A DNA stretch of 64,000 bases from positions 50,020,760 through 50,084,759 of the forward strand of contig CP136069.1 in the NCBI GenBank assembly GCA_032622095.1. The letters are read 5' to 3'. This stretch comes from Siphonodentalium dalli. Its lineage: Eukaryota > Mollusca > Scaphopoda > Gadilida > Siphonodentaliidae. The translations under genes and the position numbers were made by a program. Position 1 is the stretch's first letter; each line of letters starts with the position of its first letter. Under the pieces are notes generated by a model that did no database searches, was not told where the DNA came from, and was given only the letters and a program-made list of their open reading frames with translations. This document shows positions 34,308 to 47,729 of the stretch, one piece after another.

Positions 34308-35447
34308 TCTATACTATATATTTTGAGACTTCGTATGTGTGTATGTGTGTACTTCATAGAATCCAAAACGCGTGTACAGATTGAGATCAAATTTCCTATG
34401 TAAGTGTCAAATCCCACCGACACGAAAGTGGTCGCGGTTTAGAAAAGCTCAGAGCACCCGTTCTCCACTCCCATTCATCAAAATCAGCTCAAACGGCACG
34501 GCCGGGGTTAATAACGTCATTATATATATATATGAAGTCAGAGTCTCCAGAGTTATACCGGAACAAACACGTGTTTACGTCGTCTTGGGGGTCCACGATG
34601 GGAGTCTGACTTCAATGCAATGTTATCGCTCGAAACACGTGTTTACTTCGTGTTGAGGTTCACGATGGGAGTCTGACAATTGTTATCGCTCGAAATAGTA
34701 CAACGGCTGGACAGATTGAGCTCAAACTTCCCATCTAGAGGTAAAATACCACGTACGATGTCGTCCACGCGTTTTCCAGAAGCTCCGAGCACCCGTACTC
34801 CACTCCCAGTCATTAAAATCAGCTCAAACGGCACGGCCGGGGTTAATAACGTCATTATATATATATATGAAGTCAGAGTCTCCAGAGTTATACGGGAACA
34901 AACACGTGTTTACGTCGTCTTGGGGGTCCACGATGGGAGTCTGACTTCAATGCAATGTTATCGCTCGAAACACGTGTTTACTTCGTGTTGAGGTTCACGA
35001 TGGGAGTCTGACAATTGTTATCGCTCGAAATAGTACATTAGGACGGGTACGAAATGCATTTATCTCGATTAAAAAGGCAGATCTCGGAAACGGGTGGAGC
35101 TATCGACTTGAAAATTGCAATGTGAATGTATCTTGCGCCGGGTACAAATTTTATCGGGTCGCCGAGCCCATGCGACGCCCGTGCAGCGCATGCGCAGACG
35201 AGATATCGGAAACGGGTGGAGCTATCGACTTGAAATTTGCTATGTGAATGTATCTTGGGCCGGGTACAAATTTGATCGGGTCGCCGAGTCCGTGCGAAGC
35301 CAGCTTCGCGCATGCGCAGACCAGATCTCGGAAACGGGTGGAGCTACCGGGTACAATTTTTTCTTATTGAAACGCGTGGAGCTAAAAATAAAAAAAAAAT
35401 ATAAACAATGTTTCGGACAAGCCGCCGGTGGCGGGCTAACCTGCTAG
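34308..35447 (+). mobile_element. Helitron unit 16 (C core, doubled)
   Basis: TCTATACT start. The C core (CATTATATATATATATGAAG, CACGTGTTTACGTCG) is present twice, followed by ~122-bp repeats. Sister of unit 28 (34,372 matches 46,654, and so on). The 12-bp palindrome AAACACGTGTTT (34,565-34,576) centres on an E-box. Confidence 0.88.
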
Positions 35448-36593
35448 TACTATATATTTTGAGACTTCGTATGTGTGTATGTGTGTACTTCATAGAATCC
35501 AAAACGCGTGTACAGATTGAGATCAAATTTCGTATGTAAGTGTAAAATCCCACCGACACCGCCGTAGATGTGTTTTCGAGAAGCTCTGAGCACCCTTTAT
35601 CCACTCCCAGTCATCGAAATCAGCTCAAACGGCACGGCCGGGGTTAATAACGTCATTATATATATATATGAAGTCAGAGTCTCCAAAGTTATACCGGAAC
35701 AAACACGTGTTTACGTCGCCTTGGGGGTCCACGATGGGAGTCTGACTTCAATGCAATGTTATCGCTCGAAACACGTGTTTACTTCGTGTTGAGGTTCACG
35801 ATGGGAGTCTGACAATTGTTATCGCTCGAAATAGTACATTAGGACGGGAATGGCTGGACAGATTGAGCTCAAACTTCCTATCTAAAGGTAAAATAGTACG
35901 TACGATGTCGTCCACGCGTTTTCCAGAAGCTCCGAGCACCCGTACTCCACTCCCAGTCATAAAAATCAGCTCAAACGGCACGGCCGGGGTTAATAACGTC
36001 ATTATATATATATATACGAAGTCAACGTTATTAGCATCTGCATTGAGTGCATTTCCTAGAACGCAACACGTGTTTTACGTCGTCTTGAGGTTCACGATGG
36101 GAGTCATTTCAATGCAATGTTATCGCTCGAAACACGTGTTTACTTCGTGTTGAGGTTCACGATGGGAGTCTGACATTTCAATGCAATGTTATCGCTCGAA
36201 ATATTATGCAGAAAGGCAGATCTCGGAAACGGGTGGAGCTATCGACCTGAAATTTGCTATGTGAATGTATCTTGCACCGGGTACAAATTTTATCGGGTCG
36301 CCGAGTCCATGCGACGCCCGTGCAGCGCATGCGCAGACGAGATCTCGGAAACGGGTGGAGCTATCGACTTGAAATTTGCTATGTGAATGTATCTTGCGCC
36401 GGGTACAAATTTTATCGGGTCGCCGAGTCCGTGCGACGCCAGCTTCGCGCATGCGCAGACCAGATCTCGGAAACGGGTGGAGCTATCGGGTACAAATTTT
36501 TCTTATTGAAACGCGTGGAGCTAAAAATTAAAAACAAATATTAAAAAAATGTCATGTTTCGGACAAGCCGCCGGTGGCGGGCTAACCTGCTAG
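35448..36593 (+). mobile_element. Helitron unit 17 (C core)
   Basis: TACTATAT start. Two C-core parts, the second altered, then ~122-bp repeats. Sister of unit 38 at a constant offset of 20,180 bp across the core. CTAG end. Confidence 0.88.
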
Positions 36594-37626
36594 TACTATA
36601 TATTTTAAGACTTCGTATATATCTATGTGTGTATGTATGTACTTCATAGAATCGAAAACGGTTAGCTCGATTGAGTTCAAACTTCCCATCTAAATGTAAA
36701 ATCCCACCGACACGACCGTGGTCGCGGTTTAGAGAAGCTCAGAGCACCCGTTCTCCAATCTCAAATCACCGCAAAGGCACGGCGTGGGTTAATCAAGTCA
36801 TTATTTAATGAGCGTTTGTTTTTGACGCATCTCTATAAAGAGCGTCTGTTTGCCATTCAACGTTATTTGCATCTGCAGAGAGATATACGGAACATACATT
36901 AAATTTATAAAACATTTGTTTCTGACCAACCCTGCGAGCACGGATGGCGCGCTTTGTTTTTACAGTATATAGTTATATACCGAAATCATCCCAGATAATC
37001 ACGAATATAGCATCAGATTTCTCCCCAGATATACCGTTATAAAGCTACTGGAATCTGCCAATCTACGGGAAATTCCAGGGAATGCCGATTGAGCTCAAAC
37101 TTGCTACCCACGGGAAGTGTCATATATATGTGTGTGTCCTTTATAGACTCGAACCGATTGAGCTCAAACTTGCTCAATATTGACTGGGAAATTCCAGGGA
37201 ATGCCGATTGAGCTCAAACTTGCTACCTACGGGAAGTGTCATATATATATGTGTGTGTCCTTTATAGACTCGAACCGATTGAGCTCAAACTTGCTAAATA
37301 CGGGAAGTGTCATGGACGGGTTCATTGAAAAACAAAACAAAATCGGGTAAAATTGAAAAACCAAATTAAAATGGCACAATTAACTCCTTGAAAAACAAAA
37401 TAAAATCGGGTAAAATTGAAAAACAAAAAATTCAATTAAAAAATTAAAAAGGCACAACAAAATAATTAACTCATTGAAAAACAAAAAATTAAATTAAAAT
37501 TGTCATGTTTCTGACTATTGCCGAAATTTGCTGCAAATGCAGCACAAGTGTCTCGGAACCTGTTGCAATTGCTTTTTCGAACAAAGCCATGGGACGAATG
37601 CCGCCAGTGGCGGGCTAACCTGCTAG
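36594..37626 (+). mobile_element. Helitron unit 18 (A' core)
   Basis: TACTATATATTTTAAGAC start with a TATG tract instead of pure TG, and CGGTTAGCTCGATTGAG after it. Same 5' end as units 22 and 45, but a different tail. CTAG end. Confidence 0.87.
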
Positions 37627-38779
37627 TCTATACTATATATTTTGAGACTTCGTATATGTGTGTGTGTGTGTGTGTACTTCATAGAATCCAAAACGCGTGT
37701 ACATATTGTGCTCAAACTTCCTATGTAAGTGTCAAATCACACCGACACGACCGTGGTCGCGGTTTATGGAAGCTCAGAGCACCCGTTTTCCAATCTCAAA
37801 TCACCGCAAAGGCACGGCGTGGGTTAATCAAGTCATTATTTAATGAGCGTTTGTTTTTGACGCATCTCTATAAAGAGCGTCTGTTTCCCATTCAACGTTA
37901 TTAGCATCTGCATAGTTATACGGGAACGCAAACGTTATCGCTCGAAATTTATTCCCCGCGAGCACGGATGGCGCGCTTTGTTTTTACAGTATATACCTTT
38001 GGTATATACCGAAATCATCCCAGATAATCACGAATATAGCATCAGATTTCTCCCCAGATATACCGTTATAAAGCTACTGGAATCTGCCATTCTACTATTA
38101 ATATGTGTGTATATATGTGGGTACTTCATATACCGAAATCATCCCAGATAATCACGAATATAGCATCAGATTTCTCCCCAGATATACCGTTATAAAGCTA
38201 CTGGAATCTGCCAATCTACGGGAAATTCCAGGGAATGCCGATTGAGCTCAAACTTGCTACCCACGGGAAGTGTCATATATATGTGTGTGTCCTTTATAGA
38301 CTCGAACCGATTGAGCTCAAACTTGCTCAATATTGACTGGGAAATTCCAGGGAATGCCGATTGAGCTCAAACTTGCTACCTACGGGAAGTGTCATATATA
38401 TATGTGTGTGTCCTTTATAGACTCGAACCGATTGAGCTCAAACTTGCTAAATACGGGAAGTGTCATGGACGGGTTCATTGAAAAACAAAAAAAAATCGGG
38501 TAAAATTGAAAAACCAAATTAAAAAGGCACAATTAACTCCTTGAAAAACAAAATAAAATCGGGTAAAATTGAAAAACAAAAAATTCAATTAAAAAATTAA
38601 AAAGGCACAACAAAATAATTAACTCATTGAAAAACAACAAATTAAATTAAAATTGTCATGTTTCTGACTATTGCCGAAATTTGCTGCAAATGCAGCACAA
38701 GTGTCTCGGAACCTGTTGCAATTGCTTTTTCGAACAAAGCCATGGGACGAATGCCGCCAGTGGCGGGCTAACCTGCTAG
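37627..38779 (+). mobile_element. Helitron unit 19 (A core with internal duplication)
   Basis: TCTATACT start, then the same composition as unit 10, including GCTGCAAATGCAGC near the 3' end. CTAG end. Confidence 0.88.
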
Positions 38780-39966
38780 TCTTCTATACTATATATTTTG
38801 AGACTTCGTATATGTGTGTGTGTGTGTGTGTACTTCATAGAATCCAAAACGCGTGTACATATTGAGCTCAAACTTCCTATGTAAGTGTCAAATCACACCG
38901 ACACGACCGTGGTCGCGGTTTAGAGAAGCTCAGAGCACCCGTTCTCCAATCTCAAATCACCGCAAAGGCACGGCGTGGGTTAATCAAGTCATTATTTAAT
39001 GAGCGTTTGTTTTTGACGCATCTCTATAAAGAGCGTCTGTTTCCCATTCAACGTTATTAGCATCTGCATAGTTATACGGGAACGCAAACGTTATCGCTCG
39101 AAATTTATTCCCTGCGACCACGGATGGCGCGCTGTGTTTTTACAGTATATACCTTCGGTATATACCGAAATCATCCCAGATAATCACGAATATAGCATCA
39201 GATTTCTCCCCAGATATACCGTTATAAAGCTACTGGAATCTGCCAATCTACTATTAATATGTGTGTATATATGTGGGTACTTCATATACCGAAATCATCC
39301 CAGATAATCACGAATATAGCATCCGATTTCTCCCCAGATATACCGTTATAAAGCTACTGGAATCTGCCAATCTACGGGAAATTCCAGGGAATGCCGATTG
39401 AGCTCAAACTTGCTACCTACGGGAAGTGTCATATATATGAGTGTGTCCTTTATAGACTCTAACCGATTGAGCTCAAACTTGCTAAATAAGAAATTAGCCA
39501 CCAAGCCGTAAATACCAACAACAACGATATTACTAAATACACGTTTTCGGCAATGTGAGAGTTTTCGGGGAGCCGTGATGCCAACAACAACGACCCGAAG
39601 ACAGATTTCCCGACGGGAAGCGTTTGTTTTAAATTCAATGCAATGTTATCGTAGAGAGATTTCACGAAACAAAGAATGCGTTGTCTGTCGTTCCTAGGAA
39701 GGGGGGATTTCTACGGGTAAATTTTTCCGCCAGAAACAAAAAAAATAATTAAAACAATTTACAATTTAATTAAAACAATTTAAAATTAAAAAAAATTAAC
39801 AATAAAAAAACAATTCAGAAACAAAATATATTAAATTAAAAAAACATTAAATTCATATTCAAAAATAAAAAACAAAAATAAATAATAACAAAATAATTAC
39901 AAAAATGTCATGTTTCTGAAACAAAGCCATGGGACGAATGCCGCCAGTGGCGGGCTAACCTGCTAG
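38780..39966 (+). mobile_element. Helitron unit 20 (A core with internal duplication)
   Basis: Starts TCTTCTATACT (extra TCT). Same core and tail as units 8 and 13. CTAG end. Confidence 0.88.
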
Positions 39967-41325
39967 TCTATCTATACTATATATTTTGAGACTTCGTATA
40001 TGTGTGTGTGTGTGTGTGTGTACTTCATAGAATCCAAAACGCGTGTACATATTGAGCTCAAACTTCCTATGTAAGTGTCAAATCACACCGACACGAACGT
40101 GGTCGCGGTTTAGAGAAGCTCAGAGCACCCGTTCTCCAATCTCAGATCACCGCAAAGGCACGACGGGGGTTAATCAAGTGATTATTTAACGAGCGTTTGT
40201 TTTTGACGCATCTCTATAAAGAGCGTCTGTTTCCCATTCAACGTTATTCGCATCTGCAGAGTTATACGGGAACGCAAACGTTATCGCTCGAAATTTATTC
40301 CCTGCGAGCACGGATGGCGCGCTTTGTTTTTACAGTATATACCTTCGGTATATACCGAAATCATCCCAGATAATCACGAATATAGCATCAGATTTCTCCC
40401 CAGATATATCGTTATAAAGCTACTGGAATCTGCCAATCTACGGGAAATTCCAGGGAATGCCGATTGAGCTCAAACTTGCTACCTACGGGAAGTGTCATAT
40501 ATATGAGTGTGTCCTTTATAGACTATAACCGATTGAGCTCAAACTTGCTAAATAAGAAAATAGCCCCCAAGCCGTAAATATCAACAACAACGATATTACT
40601 AAATACACGTTTTCGGCAATGTGAGAGTTTTCGGGGAGCCGTGATGCCAACAACAACGACCCGAAGACAGATTTCCCGATTGAGCTCAAACTTGCTAAAT
40701 AAGAAAATAGCCCCCAAGCCGTAAATATCAACAACAACGATATTGCTACCTACGGGGAGCAACGTTATTAGCATCTGCAGAATTATGCAGAGAGAAAGCG
40801 CTTTCCTATTTTTAGAACGCAACACATGTTTACGTCGCGTTGGTGATTGAGGTTCACAACGGGGTTAATTGACTGTCCGCTCTTTGCGACGATGAGGTTC
40901 ACGGCGGGGACCAACACTCACAATTTCGTCTTTTGCATCAGATACCAACACCTCGACCGATCGGGACGAAACTTGGTACGTGAGTGTAGTTTGACCAGGT
41001 GGTCGTCGCTGTCGTATTGGCGAGCCCGTGCGACGCCCGTGCAGCGCATGCGCAGACGAGATATCGGAAACGGGTGGAGCTATCGACTTGAAATTTGGTA
41101 TGTGAATGTATCTTGCCCCGGATACGAATTTTATCGGGTCGCCGAGGCCGTGCGACGCCAGATTCGCGCATGCGCAGACCAGATCTCGGAAACGGGTGGA
41201 GCTATCGACTTGAAATTTGGTTTTTGAGTAGCCCGGTCCTGTACGGGGTTACATTGAAAAACTAAAATTAATGGATCGACCAAAGCCATGGGACGAATGC
41301 CGCCAGTGGCGGGCTAACCTGCTAG
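39967..41325 (+). mobile_element. Helitron unit 21 (mosaic A core and repeats)
   Basis: Starts TCTATCTATACT. The segment CTCAAACTTGCTAAATAAG...CAACAACAACGATATT is repeated, joined at AAGACAGATTTCCCGA. D block and ~122-bp repeats follow. A degraded internal 3' end (AGCCCGGTCCTGTACGGGGTT, about 41,229) lies before the final hairpin and CTAG. Confidence 0.85.
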
Positions 41326-42448
41326 TACTATATATTTTAAGACTTCGTATATATCTATGTGTGTATGTATGTACTTCATAGAATCGAAAACGGTTAGCTC
41401 GATTGAGTTCAAACTTCCCATCTAAATGTAAAATCAAACCGACACGACCGTGGTCGCGGTTTAGAGAAGCTCAGAGCACCCGTTCTCCAATCTCAAATCA
41501 CCGCAAAGGCACGGCGTGGGTTAATCAAGTCATTATTTAATGAGCGTTTGTTTTTGACGCATCTCTATAAAGAGCGTCTGTTTGCCATTCAACGTTATTT
41601 GCATCTGCAGAGAGATATACGGAACATACATTAAATTAAAAAAACATTTGTTTCTGACCAACCCTGCGAGCACGGATGGCGCGCTTTGTTTTTACAGTAT
41701 ATAGTTATATACCGAAATCATCCCAGATAATCACGAATATAGCATCAGATTTCTCCCCAGATATACCGTTATAAAGCTACTGGAATCTGCCAATCTACGG
41801 GAAATTCCAGGGAATGCCGATTGAGCTCAAACTTGCTACCCACGGGAAGTGTCATATATATGAGTGTGTCCTTTATAGACTCGAACCGATTGAGCTCAAA
41901 CTTGCTAAATAAGAAAATAGCCCCCAAGCCGTAAATATCAACAACAACGATATTACTAAATACACGTTTTCGGCAATGTGAGAGTTTTCGGGGAGCCGTG
42001 ATGCCAACAACAACGACCCGAAGCCCTGGATGCCAACAACAGATTCAATGCAATGCTATCTATTATGCAGAGAGATTTCACGACATTACGACGGGTACGG
42101 CAGACTCAAAATATTATGCAGACAGATTTCCCGACTGGAAGCGTTTGTTTTAAATTCAATGCAATGTTATCGTAGAGAGATTTCACGAAACAAAGAATGC
42201 GTTGTCTGTCGTTCCTAGGAAGGGGGATTTCTACGTGTAAATTTTTCCGCCAGAAACAAAAAAATTAATTAAAACAATTTACAATTTAATTAAAACAATT
42301 TAAAATTAAAAAAAAAAAAACAATAAAAAAAACAATTCAGAAACAAAATATATTAAATTTAAAAAACATTAAATTCATATTCAAAAATGTCATGTTTCTG
42401 AAACAAAGCCATGGGACGAATGCCGCCAGTGGCGGGCTAACCTGCTAG
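41326..42448 (+). mobile_element. Helitron unit 22 (A' core), sister of unit 45
   Basis: TACTATATATTTTAAGAC start. Same length (1123 bp) as unit 45, and both are followed by a B unit. 'TTCCTAGGAAGGGG' tail and CTAG. Confidence 0.9.
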
Positions 42449-43353
42449 TCTATCTTCTATCTATACTATATATTTTGAGACTTCGTATATATGTGTGTGT
42501 GTGTGTGTGTGTGTACTTCATAGAATCCAAAACGCGTGTACAGATTGAGATCAAATTTCGTATGTAAGTGTAAAATCCCACCGACACCGCCGTAGTCCTG
42601 TTTTCGAGAAGCTCTGAGCACCCTTTATCCACTCCCAAATCACCGCAAAAGCACGGCGGGGGGGTTAAGGCAATAACGCTCTTTATCTATACCTTATACG
42701 GAGGTTTTAACAATTAACGCTCTTTATTGCAATGGACGTGGCTAAACGATACCCCATGCGTCCGATGCGGATTCCAATGGACGTGGCTAAACGACTGACC
42801 CCATGCGTCCGAAATACGGATGCGGACGAAATGCAACTAAAAAGGTAGAATTGATCTAAGAGCTCGAAATATTATGCAGAGGGATTTCACGACGGGATTA
42901 ATTGACTTTCCGCTCTGAAGTTTAGGACGGGGAGGACGGGTACCATGAATTAACTCATTGAAAAACAAAGAATGCGTTATCTCGCAAACGGGTGGAGCTA
43001 TCGACTTGAAATTTGATATGTGAATGTATCTTGCCCCGGATACAAATTTTATCGGGTGGCCGAGTCCGTGCGACGCCAGCTTCGCGCATGCGCAGACGAG
43101 ATCTCGGAAACCGGTGGAGCTATCGACTTGAAATTTGGTATGTGAATGTATCTTGCCCCGGGTACGAATTTTATCGGGTCGCCTAGTCCGTGCGACGCCA
43201 GCTTCGCGCATGCGCAGACCAGATCTCGGAAACGGGTGGAGCTACCGGGTACAAATTTTTCTTATTGAAACGCGTGGAGCTAAAAATTAAAAAAAAATAT
43301 TTAAAAAAAAGTCATGTTTCGGACAAGCCGCCGGTGGCGGGCTAACCTGCTAG
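42449..43353 (+). mobile_element. Helitron unit 23 (B core)
   Basis: Starts with the longest junction prefix in the array, TCTATCTTCTATCTA then TACTATAT. B core and ~122-bp repeats. CCGCC-GGT-GGCGG hairpin and CTAG. Start of the duplicated block. Confidence 0.9.
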
Positions 43354-44258
43354 TCTATACTATATATTTTGAGACTTCGTATATATGTGTGTGTCTGTGT
43401 GTGTGTGTGTGTGTGTGTGTACTTCATAGAATCCAAAACGCGTGTACAGATTGAGATCAAATTTCGTATGTAAGTGTAAAATCCCACCGACACCGCCGTA
43501 GTCCTGTTTTCGAGAAGCTCTGAGCACCCTTTATCCACTCCCAAATCACCGCAAAGGCACGGCGGGGCGTTAAGGCAATAACGCTCTTTATCTATACCTT
43601 ATACGGAGGTTTTAACAATTAACGCTCTTTATTGCAATGGACGTGGCTAAACGATACCCCATGCGTCCGATGCGGATTCCAATGGACGTGGCTAAACGAC
43701 TGACCCCATGCGTCCGAAATACGGATGCGGACGAAATGCAACTAAAAAGGTAGAATTGATCTAAGAGCTCGAAATATTATGCAGAGGGATTTCACGACAG
43801 GATTAATTGACTGTCCGCTCTGAAGTTTAGGACGGGGAGGACGGGTACCATGAATTAACTCATTGAAAAACAAAGAATGCGTTATCTCGCAAACGGGTGG
43901 AGCTATCGACTTGAAATTTGCTATGTGAATGTATCTTGCCCCGGATACAAATTTTATCGGGTGGCCGAGTCCGTGCGACGCCAGCTTCGTGCATGCGCAG
44001 ACGAGATCTCGGAAACCGGTGGAGCTATCGACTTGAAATTTGGTATGTGAATGTATCTTGCCCCGGGTACGAATTTTATCGGGTCGCCTAGTCCGTGCGA
44101 CGCCAGCTTCGCGCATGCGCAGACCAGATCTCGGAAACGGGTGGAGCTACCGGGTACAAATTTTTCTTATTGAAACGCGTGGAGCTAAAAATTAAAAAAA
44201 AATATTTAAAAAAAAGTCATGTTTCGGACAAGCCGCCGGTGGCGGGCTAACCTGCTAG
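43354..44258 (+). mobile_element. Helitron unit 24 (B core)
   Basis: TCTATACT start. Same 905-bp length as unit 23 and as unit 31, its duplicate. The microsatellite has a TCTG interruption shared by units 24-26 and 31-33. Confidence 0.92.
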
Positions 44259-45156
44259 TCTATACTATATATTTTGAGACTTCGTATATATGTGTGTGTC
44301 TGTGTGTGTGTGTGTGTACTTCATAGAATCCAAAACGCGTGTACAGATTGAGATCAAATTTCGTATGTAAGTGTAAAATCCCACCGACACCGCCGTAGTC
44401 CTGTTTTCGAGAAGCTCTGAGCACCCTTTATCCACTCCCAAATCACCGCAAAGGCACGGCGGGGGGGTTAAGGCAATAACGCTCTTTATCTATACCTTAT
44501 ACGGAGGTTTTAACAATTAACGCTCTTTATTGCAATGGACGTGGCTAAACGATACCCCATGCGTCCGATGCGGATTCCAATGGACGTGGCTAAACGACTG
44601 ACCCCATGCGTCCGAAATACGGATGCGGACGAAATGCAACTAAAAAGGTAGAATTGATCTAAGAGCTCGAAATATTATGCAGAGGGATTTCACGACAGGA
44701 TTAATTGACTGTCCGCTCTGAAGTTTAGGACGGGGAGGACGGGTACCATGAATTAACTCATTGAAAAACAAAGAATGCGTTATCTCGCAAACGGGTGGAG
44801 CTATCGACTTGAAATTTGCTATGTGAATGTATCTTGCCCCGGATACAAATTTTATCGGGTGGCCGAGTCCGTGCGACGCCAGCTTCGTGCATGCGCAGAC
44901 GAGATCTCGGAAACCGGTGGAGCTATCGACTTGAAATTTGGTATGTGAATGTATCTTGCCCCGGGTACGAATTTTATCGGGTCGCCTAGTCCGTGCGACG
45001 CCAGCTTCGCGCATGCGCAGACCAGATCTCGGAAACGGGTGGAGCTACCGGGTACAAATTTTTCTTATTGAAACGCGTGGAGCTAAAAATTAAAAAAAAA
45101 TATTTAAAAAAAAGTCATGTTTCGGACAAGCCGCCGGTGGCGGGCTAACCTGCTAG
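44259..45156 (+). mobile_element. Helitron unit 25 (B core)
   Basis: 898 bp. Differs from unit 24 mainly in TG tract length and G-run length. Duplicate of unit 32. Confidence 0.92.
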
Positions 45157-46055
45157 TCTATACTATATATTTTGAGACTTCGTATATATGTGTGTGTCTG
45201 TGTGTGTGTGTGTGTACTTCATAGAATCCAAAACGCGTGTACAGATTGAGATCAAATTTCGTATGTAAGTGTAAAATCCCACCGACACCGCCGTAGTCCT
45301 GTTTTCGAGAAGCTCTGAGCACCCTTTATCCACTCCCAAATCACCGCAAAGGCACGGCGGGGGGGTTAAGGCAATAACGCTCTTTATCTATACCTTATAC
45401 GGAGGTTTTAACAATTAACGCTCTTTATTGCAATGGACGTGGCTAAACGATACCCCATGCGTCCGATGCGGATTCCAATGGACGTGGCTAAACGACTGAC
45501 CCCATGCGTCCGAAATACGGATGCGGACGAAATGCAACTAAAAAGGTAGAATTGATCTAAGAGCTCGAAATATTATGCAGAGGGATTTCACGACGGGATT
45601 AATTGACTGTCCGCTCTGAAGTTTAGGACGGGGAGGACGGGTACCATGAATTAACTCATTGAAAAACAAAGAATGCGTTATCTCGCAAACGGGTGGAGCT
45701 ATCGACTTGAAATTTGCTATGTGAATGTATCTTGCCCCGGATACAAATTTTATCGGGTGGCCGAGTCCGTGCGACGCCAGCTTCGTGCATGCGCAGACGA
45801 GATCTCGGAAACCGGTGGAGCTATCGACTTGAAATTTGGTATGTGAATGTATCTTGCCCCGGGTACGAATTTTATCGGGTCGCCTAGTCCGTGCGACGCC
45901 AGCTTCGCGCATGCGCAGACCAGATCTCGGAAACGGGTGGAGCTACCGGGTACAAATTTTTCTTATTGAAACGCGTGGAGCTAAAAATTAAAAAAAAAAA
46001 AAAATTTTAAAAGTCATGTTTCGGACAAGCCGCCGGTGGCGGGCTAACCTGCTAG
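45157..46055 (+). mobile_element. Helitron unit 26 (B core)
   Basis: 899 bp. The A-run before the 3' end is longer (about 45,989-46,003), a difference shared with its duplicate, unit 33. Confidence 0.92.
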
Positions 46056-46577
46056 TCTATCTCATATATATTTTGAAGACCTCTGTCTGTATGTATGTAT
46101 GTTTGTTTGTTTGTCTGTCTGTCTGTCATTTATACAAATCTACGATTCTCGACCGATCGGGACGAAACTTGGTACGTGTGTGTAGTTTGACCAGGCGGTG
46201 AACGTTGTCGTATTGGCGAGCCCGTGCGGCGCCCGCTTCGCGCATGCGCAGACGAGATCTCGGCAACGGGTGGAGCTATCGACTTGAAATTTGGTATGTG
46301 AATGTGTCTTGCCCCGGATACGAATTTTATCGGGTCGCCGAGCCCGTGCGACGCCAGCTTCGCGCATGCGCAGACGAGATCTCGGCAACGGGTGGAGCTA
46401 TCGACTTGAAATTTGGTATGTGAATGTATCTTGCCCCGGATACGAATTTTATCGGGTCGCCGAGCACGTGCGACGCCAGCTTCGCGCATGCGCAGACCAG
46501 ATCTCGGAAACGGGTGGAGCTTTCGACTTGAAATTTGGTTTTTGAATAGCCCGGACAACGTCGGGCTCATCGGCTAG
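46056..46577 (+). mobile_element. Helitron unit 27 (short D core)
   Basis: TCTA precedes the true start TCTCATATATATTTTGAAG. Tracts of TATG, TTTG and TCTG replace TG. ~122-bp repeats. The 3' end is a distinct class, AGCCCG...CGGGCT then CATCGGCTAG. Copies are units 34 and 37. Confidence 0.92.
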
Positions 46578-47729
46578 TCTATACTATATATTTTGAGACT
46601 TCGTATATATGTGTGTGTGTGTGTGTGTGTGTACTTAATAGAATCCAAAACGCGTGTACAGATTGAGATCAAATTTCGTATGTAAGTGTAAAATCCCACC
46701 GACACGACCGTGGTCGCAGTTTAGAAAAGCTCAGAGCACCCGTTCTCCACTCCCATTCATCAAAATCAGCTCAAACGGCACGGCCGGTGTTAATAACGTC
46801 ATTATATATATATATGAAGTCAGAGTCTCCAGAGTTATACCGGAACAAACACGTGTTTACGTCGTCTTGGGGGTCCACGATGGGAGTCTGACTTCAATGC
46901 AATGTTATCGCTCGAAACACGTGTTTACTTCGTGTTGAGGTTCACGATGGGAGTCTGACAATTGTTATCGCTCGAAATAGTACAACGGCTGGACAGATTG
47001 AGCTCAAACTTCCCATCTAGAGGTAAAATCATACGTACGATGTCGTCCACGCGTTTTCCAGAAGCTCCGAGCACCCGTACTCCACTCCCAGTCATTAAAA
47101 TCAGCTCAAACGGCACGGCCGGGGTTAATAACGTCATTATATATATATATGAAGTCAGAGTCTCCAGAGTTATACGGGAACAAACACGTGTTTACGTCGT
47201 CTTGGGGGTCCACGATGGGAGTCTGACTTCAATGCAATGTTATCGCTCGAAACACGTGTTTACTCCGTGTTGAGGTTCACGATGGGAGTCTGACAATTGT
47301 TATCGCTCGAAATAGTACATTAGGACGGGTACGAAATGCATTTATCTCGATTAAAAAGGCAGATCTCGGAAACGGGTGGAGCTATCGACTTGAAAATTGC
47401 AATGTGAATGTATCTTGCGCCGCGTACAAATGTTATCGGGTCGCCGAGCCCATGCGACGCCCGTGCAGCGCATGCGCAGACGAGATATCGGAAACGGGTG
47501 GAGCTATCGACTTGAAATTTGCTATGTGAATGTATCTTGGGCCGGGTACAAATTTGATCGGGTCGCCGAGCCCGTGCGAAGCCAGCTTCGCGCATGCGCA
47601 GACCAGATCTCGGAAACGGGTGGAGCTACCGGGTACAATTTTTTCTTATTGAAACGCGTGGAGCTAAAAATTAAAAACAAATATAAACAATGTTTCGGAC
47701 AAGCCGCCGGTGGCGGGCTACCCTGCTAG
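46578..47729 (+). mobile_element. Helitron unit 28 (C core); absent from the sister block
   Basis: TCTATACT start, CTAG end. In the sister block the flanks of this unit are joined directly at 52,952/52,953, giving its exact borders. Sister of unit 16. Confidence 0.93.
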
